A stretch of DNA of 64,000 nt from Yponomeuta sedellus. Lineage: Eukaryota; Arthropoda; Insecta; Lepidoptera; Yponomeutidae. This document shows, piece after piece, positions 32,681 to 44,433 of the stretch. A program made the translations under genes and the position numbers. Each line of letters begins with the position of its first letter. Position 1 is the first letter of the stretch. The DNA lies in contig OW203721.1 of NCBI GenBank assembly GCA_934045075.1, forward strand, positions 19,760,714 to 19,824,713, in the 5' to 3' direction. The notes beneath the pieces are model-generated. The model saw only the letters and a program-made list of their open reading frames with translations, was not told the DNA's origin and did no database searches.

Positions 32681-32974
32681 ATTTTATGTTGTTTGATGTT
32701 TTTGATAGATAGGTAGACCTACCTTATTAAGATAGGTAGATTACTTAATAAAGGACCGACTTCTGAGATTCTATTCTTTTACATTTGACACTTTTGACAT
32801 GACAGCTTGTCTTAGAAATGCTGTCTAGGGGCGGAGTATTGTCATTCCAGCACTTGGTAGCCTATCAGGACCGTAAGCTACCGCGGAAAGCGGCTCGGCT
32901 GTCCGATGTTCGGGCACACCAAGCAGGAATGTTAAACATGCCATTACTCCTTTTGGTACACATAATAATAGATC

Positions 32975-33560
32975 AAATGCTAAATTAACCTACTTCAAAA
33001 CAGGAGGTGGTTATCAATTCGACGTGTATATTACTTTGTTTTTCTTCCATAATTCTTTTTTGTTTAAATAGATATAACGTCACATTGTCCCTTTTAATTT
33101 CGTGAAGACGTGTAAAGACTTTCAGATACGGAAAATGGAACACTTTAACGGACAACAGCAAATAAGGCCTAATAGGACTTTGGTATGCATTTGCAGTTTC
33201 ATTTCAAAACTAGGCCCAGGGTAAATTGGTGATGTTCTAGTGAAGTCTTTCAGAGATTAGATGGATATTGAGAACTTCATATTTACGAGTATAGGCAAAA
33301 AGTTTTTATATTCCTACACTTTGTTCAATAAATACTTTCATTCAGTAACTTATTGTCTGGTGAACATTGTTTTGAAGTTCATCAGCTCGAATGTCGTACT
33401 TGAGATTCTATACAGAAATATGCAGGTTTAATTTAAGTCAAGTATTTAACTTAATTGTAACTTTCTACAGCCGAAGATTTGGAAGCCTGATGACGACTGC
33501 CTCAACACTAAGATGTAAGGTACTGTTGTTCCACCTATAAACTTAGAATTTTAGTCAAAA
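32975..33560 (-). repeat. Repeat family with CCGACTTC / GAAGTCGG ends, reverse copy
   Basis: Starts AACCTACTTCAAAACAGGAG and ends near CACCTATAAACTTAGAATTT. On the minus strand it matches the family at 49070 (CTCCTTTTTTGAAGTCGG, CCGAAGATTTGGAAG and ATTTCTAT blocks). No open reading frame. Confidence 0.65.
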
Positions 33561-35005
33561 TACACACTTATATTGTCGTGTGATTCTGATTAGTCCCTTA
33601 ATAAGAAATCCACGATGGGCTCGCGTCATTATTGAGGCCACATTATCTATGCACAAACAATCCTGAAATCATGATTTAAAATAAAAAATAGTTACACCAC
33701 ATTTTAGTTTTGACTTTATCAGTGTCTCGCAAAAGAGAACTCGAGTTTTACATGAGGTACCTATAATTTTTCTTATCGGGTCTACGAGAAATAGTTTAAC
33801 CTTCGTGGACCCATTGACGATTAATAACGCGACCACGAAGGATCGTGGACCCGTTAAATTAACCTACTTCAAAGATAAGAGGACCACGAGAAAACATCCA
33901 TATTTAGGTACACTTAGGAATCTGCGTATTGAATATAATAACAACGAATGACCTGGCTTCTTTCTCCCCGATTTTAATCGGCTGTTCCTCAGACGGATCT
34001 GGGGGGTGAGTCTCTGAAATGCATACTTGTTCAATAGAGTCACATCAGTTCGGTAATGGTCCTGTCATTCACACTTTCGGTTGTCTGATAATCAATCGCA
34101 TTGCAATGGTATAACTCGTGCTACTGAACTCGCCGCCTCGCGCGATTCGATCTTCTGTGCAATCTCCCGCGAATCGGGAGATCGTTAGGTGTCAACGAAA
34201 GACAATGGAATACGAAGGTCTATACAAAAAATCCAGTGAAAGTAATGAAAAACGTCGAAAAGCCAACTCACCAGCAGCGTCTGGAGCCCGAGCCTACCCG
34301 TCGGCGCCGACAATGTCAGATCAGCTGTTGGTTATCACAACTTCACAATCAGGAAGATGAGGAACAGCACTGCGTGAGGGCTTGTAGGTGAAAGTTCACA
34401 GATTTAAACGAAACTATTAATTTGATGTGCACGTAGCAGTGGATTCTCAAAAGGCTAAATTTCAAAAGATCCGACGTCTTTACGACAGTCACAGCGAGAA
34501 GGCCCACGAAAATAATAAACTACCCTCACTGGATATACAAAACGACAAAATAATACTTTTAAAAGTTTTGAAACTACCTTGTCGCTAATGTTGCTACATT
34601 AAAAATTCAACCCTAATATTATGTTCTTATTTGGCGCGGAGCGAACAGTGCGTGAGATGCCTTTTTCATATGCGCGGGAAATACCCCTGGAACGACGTAC
34701 TGGTATTGCTTCGTAGACTACCAAATTGATGCAAATAACAAAATGATAAGCACGTCTGCTTATTGAAAAACTACGTAGGTAAGTATTAGACTCTAGGGCA
34801 AAGGCAAGCTGGCAAGATGGCATATTTTACGTTGCCTTATAAATAGTTATTAGGTATTAAAACGGCCGCGGGAATAGAAACGTACATAAGTAGTTCACAG
34901 ATTCAAAGTTATATCCAAAGAGTATATAACCACTACGTTTGTTATATCCATCGGAGTCTCTTTTATGGGTCACATTGGAAATGAGATAGCCTATAATAGT
35001 GTTTC
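33561..35005. other. Non-coding stretch, nothing firm
   Basis: Contains TCTCCCGCGAATCGGGAGA (a 7-bp stem) at about 34168 and two CGTGGACCCGTT-like repeats near 33810-33860. An 80-codon plus-strand frame (34118-34360) has no recognised domain; a minus-strand GTGAGT donor overlaps it near 34270, so this could be an untranslated exon. Not resolved. Confidence 0.3.
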
Positions 35006-35008
35006 TTA

Positions 35009-35258
35009 GGGCGAGATAAATAGTCGTTGCTTAGCCCAAGTCCGTACTCAAGCTTCCCTAAGCATTACTTCAGGCTAACTTAGCTAAGTATCAAAGTAGA
35101 CGTTTGCTTAGCTAAGCATGTTCTTAGGCCAATGCTAAGAATTAGTCCGGGTTTCGCGACTTAGAGAGTGCCAAAGTACTGTCTATGATAGACAAATCGA
35201 TTCTTAAGCAAGTGCTTTCGCTAAGACTCGTACTTAGAAGCGACTATTTATCTCGCCC
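35009..35258. mobile_element. PIF/Harbinger-type MITE with TTA duplication
   Basis: Ends GGGCGAGATAAATAGTCG and its exact complement are flanked by TTA (35006-35008 and 35259-35261). GCTTAGCTAAG-type motifs repeat inside. 250 bp, non-coding. Confidence 0.88.
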
Positions 35259-35539
35259 TTAATCTTTTTTGTCCACGAACCCTTTAAGAAATCAAGAGCA
35301 ATTTTAAGGACCCCCTTAATAAAATTCCGCAATAAATTTCGGACCATCTATTTTAGTGCTACAACATATTACAAAAAATATACTTTTTCATATACCTATG
35401 TAATAGGTTGGTGGTTGGTGCTGGTTTTACGCAAGTAAATTACTTAATATTTACTTCGTATTTTATTCGTATTTGTACACATCATACGTTCATATTACGA
35501 ACAATATGATATAGTTATACATAAGAGAAGCAAGGAATT

Positions 35540-35830
35540 ACATCCAATTTACCATGAAAACCACCACCACCACCACCACCTGCTGTGTGGTGTCGGCCTA
35601 GAGAATAGCACCAATCCAATTTTTTCCCGCGGATGTCGTAGAAGGCGACTAAGGGACACAAACCGGGGGGTGGGCAGCAGCGCCCCCTGCAGTACAATTC
35701 CACCAAACTGCGATCCCCAACCCGCATGCCCAGCGTGGGGATTATGGGCATTACTCCTCAATGATGACACAACCTTGCGCTGTGGCGCTCATTAGGGGAG
35801 GGCTGTGTCCAGCAGTGGACTGATATAGCC
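35540..35830. repeat. Interspersed GC-rich repeat with (CCA)n tract
   Basis: A CCACCACC tract is followed by GATGTCGTAGAAGGCGACTA and ends with GGGCTGTGTCCAGCAGTGGA. These are familiar lepidopteran interspersed-repeat landmarks. Open minus-strand frames across it are incidental. Confidence 0.6.
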
Positions 35831-36117
35831 TGAAGGTGAAAGGTGAAGGTGTATGAAGAAGAAGCTTTTCAAGTCTGCCAAAGAACCGACAGCTGAGCCT
35901 GGGGGAACCTGTAACTGCCATTTTGTCTTAAAAGTAGTATTGCGGGAGCCGACTGTCAGCCGGCGACACTTCGACCCAGTGGGATTTTTTGCGTCTGCCC
36001 CTCGACCTTACACCAAAGCCTAATCGAAGATGAACTCAACGAGGTTGGTCATGCCCTTTAGGGAAAGGTGCCTAAAGGCAAGGACATCGTAGTCGGACAG
36101 TACATGTGTCATTAATT

Positions 36118-36152
36118 CCTCAAAACCGCAGGTTTTGCATGCGGTTTTGAGG
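36118..36152. repeat. 13-bp perfect hairpin
   Basis: CCTCAAAACCGCA (36118-36130) pairs exactly with 36140-36152 around a 9-base loop. No pol II terminator function can be inferred. Confidence 0.75.
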
Positions 36153-36231
36153 AGATAGGATAAGTTAACGACTATTCTAATCTGCGTTTTTAGTTTGAGA
36201 AGGCAAGTTTTTGCGCACAAATGTGTAGCTA

Positions 36232-36400
36232 ACCATCATCATCATCAACAGCTATTTGACGCCTACTGCAGCACATGGGCCACCCTCATGGTTTTCTAAG
36301 CTTCACGGTCTTGTGCCGCCCGCATCCAGCGACATCTCGCCACCATAAACAGGTCGTCAGACCATTTGGTGGAGGGAATGCCCATGCCCAAAAACAAATA
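36232..36400 (+). repeat. Interspersed repeat scrap starting (CAT)n
   Basis: CATCATCATCAACAGCTATT followed by CACATGGGCCACC and a GGTCGTCAGACCATTTGGTG block. It resembles the piece at 63545 and the widespread lepidopteran repeat with a CAT-rich start. Confidence 0.55.
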
Positions 36401-36802
36401 TCTAAACCTAAAAAAATACCTAAAATCACATTTTTTTGTAAAAGGCAATTGGAAAATACTGGTGCAAAAAATCGTATTTGGTTACTTCACTAATTTAAAA
36501 AAATTCGTAAGAGTTCTTTCTATTTTATAGTGACGTCATCACATGAAGATTTCATACTTTCGTAGATTAACATCTTGCTGGACAAGTAAATTTTAGCACC
36601 AGAAATTTAGTCAAATGGAATTATGTTAAATTATTAATTATACCCTTGTCCAGTGTCCACCTTTTGTAGCGTATTGTAAGTAACAAAGGCGTTCGCTAAG
36701 ACAAGAATAACAAGAGTTGTCTAGACAGCAAGGATAGGTGGGTGGGTGTCTTCGACGCCCACGCATAGTAACGACATGGCCTATCGCGAAATTGACGATG
36801 GA

Positions 36803-38840
36803 AAACTAGTTGTCGATGGGTAATGGCCCAGGTTATAAACCACCGGTGAGTTATATATAATCCAGTTTTGACCCAGTTATGCACCCGTTATATTATAATA
36901 ACCCATTATCGCGGTTCATTATTATTTCGTTCAATAGTAATACGGAATACGACGAATAATGTGCAAGGCGTTGCAGTTTTAAGCTGCATGTATCGTTATG
37001 AAATTATGCACGCAAAAATATACAGTAAATTCTCCATACAATACAATATTTCTTTGGGATTTCACTTCGATGTTTAGTTTTTATCTCTTGCGCTCGCACA
37101 GTAGGTACTAAGGGCCAGTGTCCTAAATGGAGTTTAAGTTGAGATTATGACAGTTCGTCCATGCACTATTGTGTCAAATGCTCGACTTAAACTCTAGTTT
37201 GCGAGATCTGCAAGTGGCCCTAAGTACCTAAGCACATTGAAACATTTCTAAGATCCTTTGCGCCGGAAATCCCCAGGCGTGAGCGATCGTCGATCTCGCT
37301 CGCACTTGCGCCGCCGTGCACAATGCGTACTATTGCGTTCGGCATAGCACTCACTCCAGTACTTTGTTGCTTAGAGTGCGCACGAGCATTTATTTGGTAT
37401 AATATTAATTGTTTCGTGTTTTTTTATAGAACGGTTAGCCCAGAACCATCAACTTCAGGCTTACAACATTTTGAATTTTTCAATTGCGAACGAGGTTTTG
37501 AACCTACAGTTCTGCGGCTGCCAAACTCGATAAAGAATAGAGGTAAACAAACCAATTTAGGGTTATCACAACTCACGTTTTACAAATCTTCTATTGTTTA
37601 CATGATTATAGCCTTTTACTTGCTAACTATTTATTAAAAATTCCTATTGCAGCATATTTAACTAGAATCACTCAAATAACATGCATATTACCTTGTTATT
37701 TCGAAAAACTATAAAAAATTCGACATTAATTTTACGCGACAGCCCTACAGAAAAAGAAACATGGATGAAATTCAGGTGTGACAAACATTTTGGGAAATTT
37801 AGTTTATGCCAACAAGTGAAGTTTAGTTATTTTTATCAATTGACATCTCGTCTAACTAGATACATCGAAAAACGAACCTCAAGAGCTCTTATTCGAAAAA
37901 AATCGATAGAAAAGTCCGAAAAATAAAGGATACTTTAAAAAAATCTTTAAAACTCAATATCTCCATAACGGTTAGACTTGGGATACCACATTATAAAATG
38001 AAATCCATTAGAAATGACCTGAATAATAACGTCCTTTAATATTCAGTACGACTTTTTCAGTAACCCTGTATAAAAAATAAATATTTTAGAAATAAAACAG
38101 ATTGTATTTGTAAATCTAGTATTATTGAGGACACTTATTTTAAACAACACCATATGCAATTGAATATGTTTATCGATATTTTTTAAATTATCCTAATCGT
38201 TAATTTCGTAAGACTGGTGCTGACATTCCAAAGACATTATGGCAATAATACCACCACTAATAATTGCAATACTAGTAATTGTGCAATAAAAAAACATACA
38301 CAAACTTTCGCTTAAAATGAATATAATTGAGATGTCGACTAATTAACTATATGACAAAGGTAGCATAACGTCCTAACATAAAATGCACTCGCCACTGTAT
38401 TGCGCTATTATTTTATGATTATGACTATATGGGATTTTCTGTATCATTTTTATCTAACGTAAGCGCAGATTGGCTACTGTTGTACCATTAAATTAATGAT
38501 CTCTTGATATACTAGTTGCATACGTACCTACTTTTATTCATAGAAATCATAGTATTTTGAAAGTGTATGCAGTTCATTAAAACTTAAATATACTTCAGTG
38601 GTGCAAAAATTTATCACTATGGCACTATAATGTCAAGCAAAATTCCCAATTACCCAAAGCATATTTGTTTAGTTGTAATTTATTCTTGTAAAATAGTATC
38701 GCTCCTGTCTTTCATTTTGATCCACAAAAAAAGTAGTTAATGGGATAAAACTGGTCGATAACGTTATAACCCGGATTAAAACTGGTTTATAACTACTGGT
38801 TTATAATCCACTACCCATCTAACGACAACTTGTCGTTCTT
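36803..38840. mobile_element. Possible old DNA transposon with AGTTGTCG / CGACAACT ends
   Basis: Left AGTTGTCGATGGGTAATGG and right CCACTACCCATCTAACGACA are imperfect inverted repeats, each followed inward by GGTTTATAA-type motifs in inverted order. The 2-kb interior has no recognisable transposase. One segment, 37431-37544, is bounded by a TTTTTTATAG acceptor and a GTAAAC donor and reads TVSPEPSTSGLQHFEFF; it may be an exon relic. No target duplication was found. Confidence 0.4.
37112..37220. mobile_element. Short MITE with TAA duplication
   Basis: GGGCCAGTG and CAAGTGGCCC ends with inner GGAGTTTAAGT and ACTTAAACTC arms. TAA flanks both sides (37109-37111 and 37221-37223). 109 bp. Confidence 0.7.
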
Positions 38841-39191
38841 GCGGACACATCAAAATCCATAGGTATCGCTGTACATGTGCAACTACTCCTTGGCGATATT
38901 GCAATTTTCTTTTCGTTTTTCTATTCTTTTTTTTTTAAAGGCAATTGTGTAATAAACCGCACATCTATTTCTATCACCAACATATTAACCAACGTTTCTG
39001 TCATTTCCCGATAGTACCATATTTTACCCGTTCTCAATTAATTCTCCTTAGATATATCTAGTCCTCTCCTAAATAGAGAAAAAACTTTGGTAGGAGACGT
39101 AAAAGTCACGAAATACTCAATTATTCAAGCAGAATTCAAGTTTTGTCGAGCAACTGTGTAATGGGGCAGTTCTGGTAGGAACACTGGTCTG

Positions 39192-39442
39192 CGCCTTGAT
39201 TATGTAACTTTTCACATATGCATCTGTGTAGATACAGTTAGTGGATATTCCAGTAGATACTTTGTTGTACAATTATGTGGCTCAATATCACGGTCACGTA
39301 TCATACATCTACTGAAATACTGTAACCACTACACGCCATAGGTACATATTACGCCTCGTATCTATACGGCGCACGGCTCTAGTAAGTAAACATTAGGCTT
39401 GTGCACACAGATGCATACGTGAAAAGTTATATAATCAAGGCG
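39192..39442. mobile_element. Fold-back MITE with CGCCTTGATTAT ends
   Basis: Arms GCGCCTTGATTATGTAAC and its near complement extend through CTTTTCACATATGCATCTGT and its complement. Inner TCTACTG-type blocks are also inverted. A CTG may be duplicated at the ends. Confidence 0.75.
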
Positions 39443-39889
39443 CTGGACGTGAAAACGATACGATAGCGACCAACAGCAGATTTATTTTACAACTTTCGTA
39501 TCTCGTATCCCATAACTCGCAGTAGGCCACCCCCTTGATAACAAACAACGCCTAGATTTTGTTGTATTGATTTATTACTTTATTGATTCGTTCTCCGCGC
39601 ACTTAGATTGCACATGACGTGCATGCGGAAAGTTAATTAGTCTATCATCACAGTCCCTGTGAGGAGCGTACGCCGCGACCGTACTGGAAAGCAGGTACTT
39701 TAGTCACGCGTTCTATTCCAACGGTAGCAACAAGTGGTAGATCCCGGCCCAAAGACTGGGCGAAGGAAGATTTCCACGGTTCTAATTTTAAACAGCGGGA
39801 TTTAGGGAATTGTACGGTGAATGTTGTTTTATACAGAAATTAAAAACGATACATCCTGTGAAAAAAATATCAAAAATAGATTATAAATA

Positions 39890-40300
39890 GCCGCGTACTG
39901 ATTGAGTGAGCAGCCTAGCGAGGCTGCCTCGCGAGGCAAATCCTCGGTCGGTCAAGACGTGCCTCGCCTGAGGCAAACGCACGCGCTGCCTCGCCCGAGC
40001 GTGCCGCGGCCCGAGCCGAGCGTTGTCGGTTTTTGTCGATGCTCAAAGGCGCCTCAGTACGTTTGCCGAGCTCACTCAAGACGGTAGTGTTTTGCCTCGC
40101 TTATTCGTTGCGTGTTAGTTGTGCGGTCTCTATTCGACTTCAAGTTAAACTGAGCGTCGATGCTCATGTGGCTCAGCCTTGCCGCGCGAGGCAGCCTCGG
40201 ATTAGAAAACTTACAGACCGAGGCAGCCTCGCGCGGCATGCGTACTGCGGCAAATGTCCGAGGCAGCCTCGCGAGGCTGCTCGCTCAATCAGTACGCGGC
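39890..40300. mobile_element. GC-rich MITE with 42-bp inverted ends and TA duplication
   Basis: The left end (GCCGCGTACTGATTGAG onward) and right end are inverted over about 42 bp with two mismatches, flanked by TA (39888-39889 and 40301-40302). GCCTCGCGAGGC-like palindromes recur throughout. The element is strikingly GC-rich compared with its flanks. Two open frames crossing it (39902-40087 and 40033-40326) arise from this composition and have no domain. Confidence 0.9.
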
Positions 40301-40302
40301 TA

Positions 40303-41924
40303 ATGACGAAGTTACAGCGATTTTAGTGCATTAGTGCACGTGCGCGCGTTCGTTTTAACGTAAAATCGTAACGTTTAAAAAGTTTTAAAACAGTATCTAC
40401 GTTTTAAATTTGGATACCGTATTTTAGAACGTGCCCATTGTTAGTGCAAAGAACGAATCGAGATAATTATGTAGATACCTATACTTTCTTGAAAATTTTA
40501 CACGTTTCTCCCAGTGAAACTGTGAAACTATTCCTTGGTAAATATTTAGCATGCTAGTTCGCAACACGTCATATCTTCTTTTTGTGCATTACGTGACTGT
40601 TATTGGGTAAACTTCATAGAAAATCGATTGTTAATTGCTTTGATGAATTTGTAAAGCAGATAAACAACAAAGGGAGGTTTTTTGTAGTTTTTGCAGTGAT
40701 GTTCTTATATCAAAACGTAGGATTTTAACAAGTAGCCATGCAATATGAGCTATCCTATACCACCTTTTTGAGGAGTAGGGTAGGTATCTATTATCCCTAT
40801 CACTAAGCTGATGGGGTTTTTTTGATGTTCTGTTGGTGGAATGTTTTTGTGAAATAATTTTATGTTATCTAGAGGTAACTGTAGGGTTGTTCCAAATGAG
40901 ACCATTTGTCAATATTATGGTCTCATTGGGAGCAAGCCTGCGAAATGGCAGGGAACCCAGGGTAATTGACAATTCAAAAGATCTTCAAGATATTAGAAAA
41001 AAAATACTACGTTAAGTACCTAATGAAAAAAAAACATAAATTACTGGGATTCTTAAGATGGCACGAGGTTTCCATTTCTGTCTTACAAGAACCGGGTCTC
41101 AAAATACGGATCTCAAAAACTCCCGGTCTTTGGAACCTCCGGTGACTTCACGATATAGTGTACCTACAGAACCCGGGTACATTTCAAAATAGCGTTACTT
41201 CTCTAACATTGTAATTTCGTGATGGATTAGAGTAATTCAATAACTGTGAATTGTTTCACAAAACGAAAACAACATGCTCCGTAAAAAAAATGTTTAAACA
41301 TTTTTGTATACCCGGTGTCACTCTTCGAGTTTAGATGAATCGGACGACACCTTTTACTTACGGCTACAGAGCATAATAAAGAAATCTACACGCATGAATG
41401 CATACATACACTTGAAAAATATAACCTTCGTTTTAGCGCAGTAGGGCGAAAAGTAATAAAGAGCATATTTAACTTTTGTACTCAGTTTTCGTCCGCCCTA
41501 GCGCCCTAGAAATAATGTACTTCCAAGTGTATATTATTTCGATGATTCTCATTTTGTGATTAAAGCCACTTGGCACAGTTGTTTCTTGTGTGTTCTGGTG
41601 CCTAATTTTGCGCACCAAATCCAATCGTGTAACCGTGAAATTCCATACTAATACTTTCTTTTTTCCTGTGTGCTAATACCTACTGAGTTGATTTTACCGG
41701 GTGGTGTACGAAATGATTACGTGCGGGGTGCGGGAAAGTTGGTTTCCGCCGCGTTCCTTGCAGAATATTTTGGAGTCGGTGTCCAAAATGTATGTGCTGG
41801 CCTGGAATTAGTCACAGACTCTACTTCTATAATACCTAGGTATATACGAATTTAGAATTTAGAGGTAATATTTGTTTAAATTATTTCTCTCCGTTTTAGC
41901 GCCTTAGTGTACTGAGGTTGGTTT
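40303..41924. other. Non-coding stretch, nothing recognised
   Basis: AT-rich, with no exon or element boundaries seen. The short frames near 40.83 and 41.67 kb are not supported. Confidence 0.4.
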
Positions 41925-42212
41925 ATATTTTTGGTTTTAAAATTTTTATTTACGATTTTTGGTGAATAGCGCGTGCCTATGGTGCGTTTTTATTAAGGTA
42001 CTAATAAACACCACTATAAAAGTGTGTATTTTAACTTGAATTCTGGATTTGTAGGTGTAACTAGGCTAGTCGTCATGTGATTATTAGGAGAAAAATAACG
42101 AAATCAGTTAAGATATTATGTCGAAGTTATGCGAGAACATTTAAAAAAATAAGTGAGTAATGTACGCGTCGAATTAATTGGCACCTCCTTTTTTGGAAGT
42201 GGGTTAAAAAAT
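41925..42212 (+). repeat. Repeat family with GAAGTCGG end, diverged copy
   Basis: Shares ACTAATAAACACCAC, GAATTCTGGATTTGTAGGTG, GTACGCGTCGAATTAATTGG and CTCCTTTTTTGGAAG with the copies at 49070 and 51920, but lacks the central repeated block. The left end is unclear. Confidence 0.6.
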
Positions 42213-42871
42213 ACATTATATTTACTCGAACCTATTTGAGCTATTCGACCCGCCTTTATCTTTAGGGAGCGTATTTTGGGGTACGGCGCGTGTGATTCTC
42301 CGGATTTAGTCCAGAATTATTTCTGAATTGTATGCACTTAATATTTAGGACAATGACCGATTTGTATTTGTATTCAATGACCTAGTTTAGAAAGGACTGT
42401 ATTTGTAGTATTTGTATGGAGAAGTAAGATTTTTCATTTCGCGTTAAGGATCCAAAGCGAATATAAGTTAGTTTTTATGATTTTATGTGTAACAATCCAA
42501 TTTGACTCATATCAAATTAAATGATAAATTAATACCTGTTTCCTGTAGTATTTAACGTAAGAAACTGAAATATATTGACTTTGCCTCTTTTCTTCGGTTC
42601 AGCAAAGCAAAGTTTTGAAATATATTTTTTTGTTGCTTTTAGGTCCTCAAAAATATACTAAAATATTTTTTGGTCTAATGGGAGAGATATTCACCAAATT
42701 TCACAATTTTTTAAATATTCATAAGGAATTAAATCAGGCACGTAGCCCAAAAATAATAAAATTCTCTCTGACAAAATTCTTGAATTTAGTTGCAAGTGTT
42801 TCCCGTGATTTTCTTCATATCTCTATCCACTTTCCACATATTTAGCTATTAGTTGATATCGATCGATATCG

Positions 42872-43350
42872 ATATCAACACTCCCACTGCTGGGCACGGG
42901 TCTCTTCCATCCCTTCGGCCACTAGACCCGTGCCCAGCAGTAGGACAAACAAGTGTTGATATCACCGCAGGAAGGTTAGGCCAAGTGATCACATATAAAT
43001 GTGTAAGATTGATTCCAATCACTTGAGTTAAGCTGTTGCTGTTGCACAGGCGCGGTCAGGTGCAGGATGGGTGAACGTCCCGTGACTACCGCTAGTGGCA
43101 TTTTTCCGAGCACTTCCGTGCTTCGCAAGGCACGTTAAGCCGTTGGTACCGGCTGTCATGTAATGGCAGTCGTTAAGCCATGTTGATTTCTTATGGGCGG
43201 TTTGATAACTTCTGACAGTAAGGCCCGCTACTGCCTTACAATCCTCCACCAACCCGGACTTGACCCCCGTGGTAGAGAATGGCCTAACCTTCCTGCTATG
43301 CAGGAAGAGACTCGTGCCCCAGCAGTGGGGACATTCAAGGTTTGATAACG
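42872..43350 (-). repeat. CCACTGCTGGGGCACG-family copy with a fold-back beside it
   Basis: A minus-strand copy occupies 43005-43350. Next to it, 42865-42962 is an inverted repeat of the family's first 35 bases: TGCTGGGCACGGGTCTC faces AGACCCGTGCCCAGCAG, both bracketed by TTGATATC-type sequence. The fold-back resembles the SINE palindromes elsewhere in the window. Confidence 0.75.
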
Positions 43351-44433
43351 TACCCTCGAGAGAGGGTCCCATATTGGTTGGCTATAAAAAATACTAACTA
43401 GGATTATACCCGCCTATTTGTGCAACATTAAGCAAAAAATAATAATAATTTAAAAAATAATTTAGTTTTTGATAATGTTTGAAGAATACAAAGGCACTGG
43501 TCACTATGTAAACTTATAAATAGCTAAAATCGCTGATAGATAACATTTTGAGAGACCCAAGAAGAAATTGAACAGAAATTCTTTGCTGGATGCAATAAAC
43601 CGAGAACCATCATAAAAACAAACAAAACTAAAACCTAAAACTAAATCTATGCATAGGGCTACGGCTAACGCTGACTGCTGCGGCCGAGACTGAGAATGAA
43701 GTTAAGGGTTGAGGCTACGGCTAAAATCAAGACTAAAATAAAATAAATTTAAGTTGATTTAAAGATAATAATATCAAGTAATTAATAATGTTTAGTACAG
43801 AACTAATACTTAATGTAAAAAAAGGACTAGAGAACTTTGAAGTTATACATTTAACGGGTCTAACTGCGATTATTAGTTAATTAAAAGATTAAATTATTAT
43901 TATTATTGTACTTATGACAATAACAATATGGACAGTTTTATCAAATTACAATATGGACAGTTTTATTGTAAAATTGGGAAGCAAATAGTGGTTCAGTCCC
44001 TTACTTCAATTGACAGTACGAATATTATGTCATGTTATCGACTTATGACATGATGTTCTCACACTGTCTGTAACGGTGAGGGGTGCGACGCGCGCCCACA
44101 TAAATCCACTACTATGGAGATGTCTGATTTAGCCTGTCAGTACAGTACACACATATTTTGACACTATGGAGATTGGAGTCGTCAAATTAATAGTGTAAAG
44201 GCTGCCGCCATTCTGGAATGCAACTACGTTATTCCTCCACTGTATGGAGTGGACTGTCTTAGGCTACTCCGAACTGTCAAATATGGTAGGTAGGTATTTT
44301 GACTGTATAACTTGGTTAGGATACATTTTGAAGTTTCCGAAGTGTGTAATAATATGTTGACAGATCGGAGCAGGTAGATGAAACCGGACAAGTCCATACT
44401 ATCATTATAAAACATCTCTTTCGCTGATTGCAG
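43351..44433. other. Non-coding stretch upstream of the acidic-protein gene
   Basis: Contains a short direct repeat (ACAATATGGACAGTTTTAT near 43920 and again near 43948) and CTATGGAGAT twice near 44113 and 44164. No gene was recognised. Confidence 0.4.

Noticed and set aside
34118..34360. 80-codon ORF as a gene
   Set aside because: No domain, promoter or splice support; a minus-strand donor overlaps it.
39902..40326. Two overlapping plus-strand ORFs of 61 and 97 codons
   Set aside because: They lie within the GC-rich palindromic MITE, run in different frames and have no domain; the openness comes from composition.
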